Positions 1 to 5,900 of a stretch of DNA of 6,982 nt are shown here, piece by piece. Numbering within the stretch: the stretch's first letter is position 1; the number at the start of each line of letters is the position of its first letter. The notes beneath the pieces were generated by a model. It ran no database searches, was not told where the DNA came from, and worked only from the letters and a program-made list of their open reading frames with translations. The translations under genes and the position numbers were made by a program. This DNA comes from Chloroflexota bacterium (lineage in GTDB: Bacteria > Chloroflexota > Limnocylindria > Limnocylindrales > CSP1-4): the NCBI GenBank assembly GCA_005881055.1, contig VBHW01000018.1, forward strand, positions 1 through 6,982, given 5' to 3'.

Positions 1-1336
1 GATCGACGTCTTCGCCGCGGCGCTCGCGCTCGGCCTCGAGCCGCGGCTCTGGCTCGCGCCCGCCGATCGGTTCGCCCTCGTCGGGATAGGCGCCGCGCAC
101 GAGATCCGCGCGACCGGCTCCCTCCGGTTCCGCGCGGCGGCGAGCTCCTGGATGGAGATCCTCCGGGGTGCCGATGTCGCCGACGACGGCGCCCGCGCGC
201 GAGGCACGGGGCCCGTGCTGCTGGGCGGCTTCCCGTTCGCGACGGCAGAGATCACGTCGCTGCCGGCGGATCCGGCCGCGCCCTGGACGGGCTTCGAGAA
301 CGGATCGCTCGTCCTTCCGCGGCTCCTCGTGACCGCGGCCGGCAAGGATGCCTGGCTCACGGCGAACGTCGCCCTGCCGCCACGTGGAGCGAAGGACCGC
401 GAGGCGGCCGCGATGGCCGCGATCGCGGAGCTCGACGCGACGTGGACCACGGTGGTCGACCGTGCGCGCACCCACGTGCCGTTGACGCAGGCCTCGACGG
501 ACCTCGTCGAGGCGACCGAGGTCTCGGACGGGGCCGAGGCCGCGTGGGACGCGGCGGTGATCCGCCTCGCCGGGGCCGTCGGGCGCGGCCGCGTCGACAA
601 GGTCGTCCTCGCCCGCCGCGTCGACGTCGCCGCCGATGGCCCGATCGACGTCCCGGCCGTCCTCCGACGGCTGGAGGCGAGCGAGCCGGAGTCGACGATC
701 TTCGCCGTCGTCCGCGGGGAACGTACGTTCCTCGGCGCCACACCCGAGCGGCTCGTCCGGTCCGAGGGCCACGAGTTCCGGACGATGGCGCTGGCCGGGT
801 CGATCCGGCGCGGCGCCGACGACGCGGAGGACGTCCGCCTCGGGGCCGTCCTGAGCGCGAGCGAGAAGGAGCGTGAGGAGCATCGGGTCGTCGTCGAGAT
901 GCTCCGGGACACCCTTGCGCCGCTGGCGGTGCGCCTCGATATCGATCCGTCACCCGGCGTCGTCCGCCTTCGGCACATCCAGCACCTCATGACGCCGATC
1001 ACCGGCCGGACACGCGAACAGGCCGGGATCCTCGACCTCGTCGAGCGACTGCACCCGACCCCGGCAGTGGGCGGCGCCCCGCGCGAGCTTGCCCTCGCCC
1101 TCCTCGCCGAGGAGGAGCATCTCGACCGGGGCTGGTACGCCGGCCCGCTCGGCTGGCTCGACGGCGAGTCCGACGGCGAGTTCGTCGTCGCGATCCGCTC
1201 CGGTGTCGTCGACGGACCCAGGGCCAGCCTGTTCGCCGGCTGCGGCATCGTGGCCGATTCGGAGCCCGACCGCGAATGGGAGGAGTCGCGCGTGAAGCTC
1301 CGCGCCCTCGCCTCGGCGATCGGGCGACCGACGTGA
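1..1336 (+). CDS. menF: Isochorismate synthase, 5'-truncated by window edge
   Basis: Converts chorismate to isochorismate, the committed step into menaquinone; a soluble Mg-dependent enzyme of the chorismate-binding (TrpE/PabB/EntC) family. The reading frame is open from base 2, and the 50 codons before the first ATG (152) already look like the family N-terminal region (a segment reading LWLAPADRFALVGIGAA), so that ATG is internal and the true start lies before the window. About 444 residues are visible, against roughly 430-470 for known MenF proteins. Motifs in order: VDKVVLARR with the presumed water-activating Lys (codon at 599), ATPERLVR with the presumed acid Glu (codon at 746, 49 residues later, close to the spacing of E. 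coli Lys190 and Glu240), MALAGSIRRG (Ser where Thr is common), EREEHRVVVEML, IQHLMTPITG, LHPTPAVGG, and the C-terminal GCGIVADSEPDREWEESRVK with Mg-binding acidic residues. Its TGA overlaps the menD GTG. The menaquinone context argues against a siderophore isochorismate synthase or anthranilate synthase. Confidence 0.95.
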   Translation, partial: IDVFAAALALGLEPRLWLAPADRFALVGIGAAHEIRATGSLRFRAAASSWMEILRGADVADDGARARGTGPVLLGGFPFATAEITSLPADPAAPWTGFENGSLVLPRLLVTAAGKDAWLTANVALPPRGAKDREAAAMAAIAELDATWTTVVDRARTHVPLTQASTDLVEATEVSDGAEAAWDAAVIRLAGAVGRGRVDKVVLARRVDVAADGPIDVPAVLRRLEASEPESTIFAVVRGERTFLGATPERLVRSEGHEFRTMALAGSIRRGADDAEDVRLGAVLSASEKEREEHRVVVEMLRDTLAPLAVRLDIDPSPGVVRLRHIQHLMTPITGRTREQAGILDLVERLHPTPAVGGAPRELALALLAEEEHLDRGWYAGPLGWLDGESDGEFVVAIRSGVVDGPRASLFAGCGIVADSEPDREWEESRVKLRALASAIGRPT

Positions 1337-3255
1337 GCGCGTCCCCAGGTCCGGGCGCGACCGGCGGGACTCCTGCAGGCGCGGTCCGGGCACTCGTCGA
1401 AGAGCTCGTCCGGTCCGGCGTCCGGGAGGCGGTCGTCTGTCCGGGATCGCGGTCCACGCCCGTCGCCCTCGCCCTCGCGGTCGAGCCGGCGATCCGCGTC
1501 CTCGTCCACATCGACGAGCGAGCGGCCGCCTACTTCGCGCTCGGCCTGGCGAAGGCGAACCGCCGTCCGGTGGCCGTCCTGGCGACGTCCGGGACCGCCG
1601 CGGTGAACTTCGCGCCCGCGGTCGTGGAGGCGCGGGAGGGTCGGACGCCGCTCGTCGTGCTCACCGCCGACCGGTCGCCGGAGCTGCGGGACCGAGGGGC
1701 GCCTCAGGCGATCGACCAGGAGCGGCTGTACGGCCGCCAGGTCAAGTGGTACGCGGAGGCGCCGACCCCCGAGACGGGATCGCCGTCCGGGGATGTCCTC
1801 GAGCGACACCTCCGGGGCATCGTCCGCCGCGCGGTCGCCGTCGCCGGCGAGGCTCCGGCGGGGCCCGTCCATCTCAACCTGCCGTACCGCGAGCCGCTCG
1901 TGCCCAGCGGAAGCCTCCTGCCGGCTCGCGGAGCACCCGCGGATCGCGGAGGTGGGGCCGGCGACGACGGTGGGTTCATCGGAGGCGAGCGCAGGCTGAC
2001 CGCGCTTGATCTCGACCGCCTGGCGGACCGCGTCCGCGGAGCGTCTCGCGGCCTCATCGTCTGCGGTCCGCTCGATCGACCCGGGTTCGGCCCGGCCGTC
2101 GCACGCCTTGCGTCCGCGAGCGGGTTCCCGATCCTCGCCGACGGCCTCGCGAACGTCCGGCGGGGAGCACACGACCGTTCGCACGTCGTCGCCAGGCACG
2201 ACGCCCTCGTTCGCGTCGCGGCCTTCCGCGAGGCCCATTCGCCCGACCTCGTCATCCGGTTCGGCGGCACGCCGACGTCGAAGGCCCTCACGACGATGCT
2301 CGCGGAGGATGCCCCGGCGCAGCTCGTCGTCGACGACGGGGGATGGATCGAGCCGACGATCCGGCCGGCGACGATCGTCCACGCGGAGCCGGTCACGCTC
2401 GCCGGGGCGCTCGCCGGGCGCCTCGCCGAAGCCGGGCCGCCGAGCGCGGCGACGGAGATGGGGGAGATCTGGCGGAGGGCCTGGCTGGCCGCCGACAGGG
2501 CGGCCGACGGCGCGATCCGGGACTGGCTGGGGGCGCTCGACGAGCCGTTCGAGGGGGCGCCGTTCGCCGAGATCCCGGACGCCCTCCCGGAGGACGCATT
2601 CCTCTTCGCCGGCAACAGCATGCCGATCCGCGACCTCGACGCCTACCTGCCTGCCGGCGGGAAGCCCCTGCGCTGCCTCGGCAACCGCGGCGCGAACGGG
2701 ATCGACGGCGTCGTGTCCACGGCCCTGGGGGTCGCGGCGGCCGGTCTCGGGCCCGTCGTCCTCGTGGTCGGGGACCTGTCGTTCCTCCACGACCTCAACG
2801 CGCTCGTCGCCGCCCGGCTCCACGGGCTGTCCGCGACGGTCGTCCTCGTGAACAACGACGGCGGCGGCATCTTCTCGTTCCTTCCCCAGGCCGAGACCGA
2901 CCGTCCCGAGGTCGGGCTGCCCGAGCACTACGAGGCGTTGTTCGGGACGCCGCACGGCGTCGACGTCGCACCGATCGTCGGCGCTCTCGGCGGCGAGCAC
3001 GTCCTCCTCGGAGCCGGGCGGCCCGTCGAGCCCGGGGCGATCGGCGCGGCGGTGGCCGCCTCGGTCGGCCGACCCGGCGTTCGAGTTCTCGAGGTCCGCA
3101 CGGACCGGCGCCGGAACGTCGAGCTCCACCGGGCATGCATGGCGGCAGTCCGTGCCGCGGTCGAGGCGTCGCTCGCGGCGACCCGCGACACTACGGGAAC
3201 GGGGCGGCCCCGAAGGCGCCCGGCGGCGATCACGGGGAAGGCGGTGGCGCGATGA
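1333..3255 (+). CDS. menD: SEPHCHC synthase (ThDP-dependent MenD)
   Basis: Condenses isochorismate with the succinyl semialdehyde-ThDP adduct formed by decarboxylating 2-oxoglutarate, giving SEPHCHC; cytoplasmic. I choose GTG 1333 (640 residues) because it overlaps the menF stop by 4 bases (GTGA); an in-frame ATG at 1276 would add 19 residues and overlap menF by 61 bases. No strong Shine-Dalgarno is seen for either. N-terminal ThDP-PYR domain: VVCPGSRSTP (residues 34-43), HIDERAAAYFALG with catalytic Glu62, ATSGTAAVNF, then LTADRSPELRDRGAPQAIDQ. PVHLNLPYREPL lies at 178-189. C-terminal ThDP-PP domain: FAGNSMPIRD (425-434), GNRGANGIDG (450-459), the Mg/diphosphate motif beginning GDLSFLHDLN (Asp481) and ending VNNDGGGIF (Asn508). 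E. coli MenD has about 556 residues; the excess is a Gly/Asp-rich linker near 198-221 and a basic tail after about 612. The family assignment is secure. Confidence 0.96.
   Translation: MSASPGPGATGGTPAGAVRALVEELVRSGVREAVVCPGSRSTPVALALAVEPAIRVLVHIDERAAAYFALGLAKANRRPVAVLATSGTAAVNFAPAVVEAREGRTPLVVLTADRSPELRDRGAPQAIDQERLYGRQVKWYAEAPTPETGSPSGDVLERHLRGIVRRAVAVAGEAPAGPVHLNLPYREPLVPSGSLLPARGAPADRGGGAGDDGGFIGGERRLTALDLDRLADRVRGASRGLIVCGPLDRPGFGPAVARLASASGFPILADGLANVRRGAHDRSHVVARHDALVRVAAFREAHSPDLVIRFGGTPTSKALTTMLAEDAPAQLVVDDGGWIEPTIRPATIVHAEPVTLAGALAGRLAEAGPPSAATEMGEIWRRAWLAADRAADGAIRDWLGALDEPFEGAPFAEIPDALPEDAFLFAGNSMPIRDLDAYLPAGGKPLRCLGNRGANGIDGVVSTALGVAAAGLGPVVLVVGDLSFLHDLNALVAARLHGLSATVVLVNNDGGGIFSFLPQAETDRPEVGLPEHYEALFGTPHGVDVAPIVGALGGEHVLLGAGRPVEPGAIGAAVAASVGRPGVRVLEVRTDRRRNVELHRACMAAVRAAVEASLAATRDTTGTGRPRRRPAAITGKAVAR
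3234..3241 (+). promoter_or_regulatory. Probable ribosome binding site of menH
   Basis: GGGGAAGG lies 10 bases before the menH ATG, inside the last codons of menD. It is purine-rich but not a perfect Shine-Dalgarno and sits slightly far away. Together with the ATGA overlap it supports ATG 3252 as the menH start. Confidence 0.5.
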
Positions 3256-4118
3256 CGCGGCTGGCCGTGAACGGCGTCCGCCTCGAGGCGCGGGCGGCGG
3301 GAACCGGCCCGCCGCTTCTGCTCCTCCACGGATTCACGGGGCGTGGCGCCTCATGGGCGCCGCACCTGGCGGCGTTCCGGCGGCGGCATCGCACGATCGT
3401 CGTCGACCTCCTCGGGCACGGGCGCTCCGACGCTCCGACGGACCCAGCCCGCCACGCCGTCGAGTGCCAGGCGGACGATCTCGCGGCGCTGCTCGCCCGT
3501 CTCGATGCGATCCCGGCGGACGTGCTCGGCTACTCGATGGGTGCCCGGATCGCGCTCCGGCTGGCGCTCGACCACCCGGCCGCCGTCCGTCGCCTCGTCC
3601 TCGAGAGCCCGTCGGCCGGGATCGCCGACGCGGGTGAACGGGCCGCGCGACGGGCCCGGGACGACGCCCTCGCGGCCACGATCGAGCGCGAGGGCATTCC
3701 GGCATTCGTCGATCACTGGGAGGCGCAGCCGATCTTCACCAGCCAGGCGGCGTTGTCGCCGGCGGCTCGTCGGCGCCTGCGGGCGGAGCGACTCGCCAAC
3801 CGTGTCGAGGGCCTCGCGGCCAGCCTCCGCGGCGCGGGGCAGGGGATCGCGCATCCCGTCGGCGGCGAGCTCGGGGTGGTCCACGCACCGGCACTCGTCA
3901 TCGCCGGTGCCCTCGACGCGACCGGGCGCCGGCGCGCCGAGGCCGTCGCGGTTGCCCTGCCCGATGCCCGTTTCGCGATCGTCGAGGGATCCGGCCACGC
4001 CCCCCACCTCGAGCGTCCGGCGGCGTTCCGCCGGCTCGTGAGCGCCTTCCTCGACGCCGGTGCGGCCGGCGCCGGCTCGGAGCCGCACAGACGCGGCGCA
4101 GACATGAAGGAGCCGTGA
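3252..4118 (+). CDS. menH: SHCHC synthase (alpha/beta hydrolase MenH)
   Basis: Eliminates pyruvate from SEPHCHC to give SHCHC; a 288-residue alpha/beta-hydrolase-fold protein, cytoplasmic. The reading frame stays open far upstream as a shadow of menD, but the family N-terminus ([20 protein letters not shown]) begins exactly at ATG 3252, which overlaps the menD stop as ATGA. Visible motifs: oxyanion-loop LLLLHGFTG (22-30), [10 protein letters not shown] (51-60), nucleophile elbow LGYSMGAR (92-99) with Ser95, Tyr94 and the MenH-type Arg99 just after the elbow, IAGALDATG with Asp222, and [12 protein letters not shown] with His249, completing a Ser-Asp-His triad. It is somewhat longer than E. coli MenH (about 252 residues) and ends in an Ala/Gly-rich then charged tail whose last codons carry the menB ribosome binding site. 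The fold alone would only say hydrolase; the GYSMGAR elbow and its place between menD and menB make MenH the best call. Confidence 0.9.
   Translation: MTRLAVNGVRLEARAAGTGPPLLLLHGFTGRGASWAPHLAAFRRRHRTIVVDLLGHGRSDAPTDPARHAVECQADDLAALLARLDAIPADVLGYSMGARIALRLALDHPAAVRRLVLESPSAGIADAGERAARRARDDALAATIEREGIPAFVDHWEAQPIFTSQAALSPAARRRLRAERLANRVEGLAASLRGAGQGIAHPVGGELGVVHAPALVIAGALDATGRRRAEAVAVALPDARFAIVEGSGHAPHLERPAAFRRLVSAFLDAGAAGAGSEPHRRGADMKEP
4107..4112 (+). promoter_or_regulatory. Strong ribosome binding site of menB
   Basis: AAGGAG lies in the last codons of menH. The spacing is 5 bases to ATG 4118 but only 2 to the adjacent in-frame GTG 4115, so it decides in favour of ATG 4118. It is the clearest Shine-Dalgarno in the window. 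Confidence 0.8.
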
Positions 4119-4939
4119 TGGCGATCGCCTGGACCCCGGTCCGCGAGTTCACCGACATCCGCTACGACCATTCCGGCACCGGGATCGCGCGCATCACGAT
4201 CGCGCGACCGGAGGTCCGCAACGCTTTCCGGCCGGAGACCGTGACCGAGCTCATCGAGGCGTTCCGGGACGTCCGCGACGACCCATCGATCGGCGTCGCC
4301 CTCCTCACCGGTGCCGGCGACGAGGCGTTCTGCTCGGGCGGCGACCAGCGCGTGAAGGCTCGCGGCGGCTACGTCGGGTCGGACGGCGTCGCCCGCCTCA
4401 ACGTCCTCGACCTGCAGCGGCTCATCCGCTCGCTGCCGATCCCGGTGATCGCGCTCGTCAACGGCTACGCGATCGGCGGCGGGCACGTCCTCCACGTCGT
4501 GTGCGACCTCTCGATCGCGTCCGAGAACGCGATCTTCGGCCAGACGGGCCCGAAGGTGGGCAGCTTCGACGGAGGCTTCGGCGTCGGGCTCCTCGCCCGG
4601 ACCGTCGGGCAGAAGCGGGCGCGCGAGATCTGGTACCTCTGCCGCCAGTACGACGCTCGGGATGCCCTCGCGATGGGCCTCGTCAACGCGGTCGTGCCAC
4701 TCGCCGAGCTGGAGGCCGAAGGGGTGCGCTGGGCCGACGAGATCCTCGAGAAGAGCCCGACGGCGATCCGCCTGCTGAAGCGGGCGTTCAACGCGGACAC
4801 GGACGGCCTGGCCGGCCTCCAGGAGCTCGCAGGGGACGCGACGATGCTCTTCTACGAGACCGACGAGGCCCAGGAGGGCAGCCGGGCCTTCCTCGAGAAG
4901 CGCAAGCCGGACTTCCGCCGGTTCCCGCGACGACCGTGA
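4118..4939 (+). CDS. menB: 1,4-dihydroxy-2-naphthoyl-CoA synthase (MenB)
   Basis: Performs the intramolecular Claisen (Dieckmann-type) ring closure of o-succinylbenzoyl-CoA to DHNA-CoA; a crotonase-fold protein of 273 residues, cytoplasmic. ATG 4118 is chosen over GTG 4115 because of AAGGAG spacing. Motifs: [12 protein letters not shown] (27-38), [10 protein letters not shown] (71-80), the oxyanion-hole region [20 protein letters not shown] (115-134), [15 protein letters not shown] (141-155), [18 protein letters not shown] (163-180), and a C-terminal [17 protein letters not shown] segment. From memory of E. coli MenB the key residues align with a constant offset of 12: Tyr85, Gln142, Gly144, Asp151, Trp172 and Tyr246 match Tyr97, Gln154, Gly156, Asp163, Trp184 and Tyr258. 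The QTG and REIW signatures mark the bicarbonate-dependent type rather than the mycobacterial type with its own Asp. The start overlaps the menH stop by one base (TGATG). Confidence 0.97.
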   Translation: MAIAWTPVREFTDIRYDHSGTGIARITIARPEVRNAFRPETVTELIEAFRDVRDDPSIGVALLTGAGDEAFCSGGDQRVKARGGYVGSDGVARLNVLDLQRLIRSLPIPVIALVNGYAIGGGHVLHVVCDLSIASENAIFGQTGPKVGSFDGGFGVGLLARTVGQKRAREIWYLCRQYDARDALAMGLVNAVVPLAELEAEGVRWADEILEKSPTAIRLLKRAFNADTDGLAGLQELAGDATMLFYETDEAQEGSRAFLEKRKPDFRRFPRRP

Positions 4940-5868
4940 CGGCCGTGACGGGTCGGCCGACGCGCGTCCGGGCGTGGGTCATCGCCATCCGGCCGGCCAC
5001 GCTGCCGGCAGCGATCGGACCCGTGCTCGTCGGCCTCGGCGTGGCATGGCCCGAGGTCGGCCTCCGCCCCCTCCCGGCAGCGGGCTGTCTCGCGGTCGCG
5101 CTCCTCCTGCAGGTGGCGGCGAACCTCGCGAACGACCTGTTCGACTTCCGCTCCGGGGCCGACGCCGCCGACCGCCTCGGCCCGCCACGTGCCGTCGCCG
5201 GCGGGCTCCTGACGGAGCGCGAGGTCGCGATCGGCATCGCCGTGGTCCTGGCGCTGGCAGGCCTCGTCGGCATCGGCCTCGTCGCGATCGGCGGGCTCGT
5301 CATCCTCGTCCTCGGGGTCGTGGCGGTCCTCAGCGCGATCGCCTACACCGGCGGCCCGTGGCCGTACGGCTACCACGGCCTGGGCGAGGTCTTCGTGTTC
5401 GTGTTCTTCGGACTCGTCGCGGTGGGCGGCACGGCCTACCTCCAGCTCGGCCGGTGGCCGCCGATCGCGTTCGCGACGGCGGTCGCGATGGGCGCCCTCG
5501 TCACGGCGATCCTCGTCGTGAACAACCTCCGCGACATCGAGCCCGACCGCCGGGCGGGCAAGCGGACCCTCGCCGTGCTCCTCGGGCCGCGCGCCACGAT
5601 CGCCGAGTACGTCGGCCTCCTCGCGGTCGCGTACGTCGTGCCCGTGGGCCTCGCGGCGGTCGGAGGCGTCGGTCCGGTCGTCCTTCTGCCACTCCTGAGC
5701 GTCCCGCTCGTCGCGCAGCTCGTTCGCACGGTCCGCGCGGTCGGCGAGGGCGGCGAGGGCGGCGATCCGCGACGGCTCAACCCGGTGCTGCGCGGGACGG
5801 CCCGGCTGTCGCTCGTCTTCGCGGCCCTCCTCGCCGTCGGGCTCGGGCTCGGCGGCCGGGCTGCCTGA
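4936..5868 (+). CDS. menA: 1,4-dihydroxy-2-naphthoate polyprenyltransferase (MenA)
   Basis: Integral membrane UbiA-family enzyme that attaches the polyprenyl chain to DHNA with loss of CO2, giving demethylmenaquinone. GTG 4936 (310 residues, close to E. coli MenA at 308) overlaps the menB stop as GTGA; GTG 4945, three codons later, is an alternative. The open frame extends far upstream only as a shadow of menB. Motifs: [20 protein letters not shown] (14-33), first Asp-rich prenyl-diphosphate/Mg motif [14 protein letters not shown] (63-76) followed by [11 protein letters not shown] (82-92), [16 protein letters not shown] (136-151), and second Asp-rich motif [18 protein letters not shown] (196-213). 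By eye there are eight or nine hydrophobic segments, near 15-37, 45-63, 97-117, 118-138, 150-170, 176-196, 222-242, 244-265 and 290-308. A Gly/Glu-rich loop at 270-277 precedes [11 protein letters not shown]. The NNLRD and GPPRA signatures favour MenA over other UbiA proteins. Confidence 0.95.
   Translation: MTAVTGRPTRVRAWVIAIRPATLPAAIGPVLVGLGVAWPEVGLRPLPAAGCLAVALLLQVAANLANDLFDFRSGADAADRLGPPRAVAGGLLTEREVAIGIAVVLALAGLVGIGLVAIGGLVILVLGVVAVLSAIAYTGGPWPYGYHGLGEVFVFVFFGLVAVGGTAYLQLGRWPPIAFATAVAMGALVTAILVVNNLRDIEPDRRAGKRTLAVLLGPRATIAEYVGLLAVAYVVPVGLAAVGGVGPVVLLPLLSVPLVAQLVRTVRAVGEGGEGGDPRRLNPVLRGTARLSLVFAALLAVGLGLGGRAA
5743..5766 (+). repeat. Short tandem repeat within menA
   Basis: The 9-base unit GGCGAGGGC occurs twice in direct tandem (5743-5751 and 5752-5760), followed by a partial third copy (GGCGAT). 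It encodes Gly-Glu-Gly, Gly-Glu-Gly, Gly-Asp in a hydrophilic loop between two membrane segments of MenA, so length variation in multiples of three codons would be tolerated. It is probably a simple in-frame duplication without independent function. Confidence 0.6.
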
Positions 5869-5891
5869 GCCGCGGACGAGCCGGAGCGATC

Positions 5892-5896
5892 GAGGG
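5892..5896 (+). promoter_or_regulatory. Probable ribosome binding site of menC
   Basis: GAGGG lies 4 bases before ATG 5901, in the only true intergenic gap of the window (5869-5900, 32 bases). No convincing promoter boxes or terminator hairpin can be seen in this gap, so menC is most likely transcribed with the upstream genes. Confidence 0.55.
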
Positions 5897-5900
5897 TCTC

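Noticed and set aside
1704..2621. Minus-strand open frame (305 codons) opposite menD
   Set aside because: Low-complexity Ala/Ser/Arg/Pro composition with no family motif; it lies wholly within conserved MenD coding sequence.
2343..3251. Upstream extension of the menH frame to an ATG at 2343
   Set aside because: The extra 303 residues are Arg/Gly/Pro-rich nonsense overlapping menD; family similarity begins exactly at ATG 3252.
4115..4117. GTG as the menB start
   Set aside because: Only 2 bases separate it from AAGGAG, too close for normal initiation; ATG 4118 directly after it has 5-base spacing.
3713..4495. Minus-strand open frame (260 codons) opposite menH and menB
   Set aside because: It spans a confirmed gene junction on the other strand, has no recognisable domain, and switches composition midway, as a shadow would.
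4501..4935. Upstream extension of the menA frame to an ATG at 4501
   Set aside because: The extra residues are a shadow of menB; MenA similarity and the GTGA overlap place the start at 4936.
5869..5900. Promoter or terminator in the menA-menC gap
   Set aside because: Only 32 bases long; no recognisable -35/-10 pair, and no stem-loop followed by a T run.
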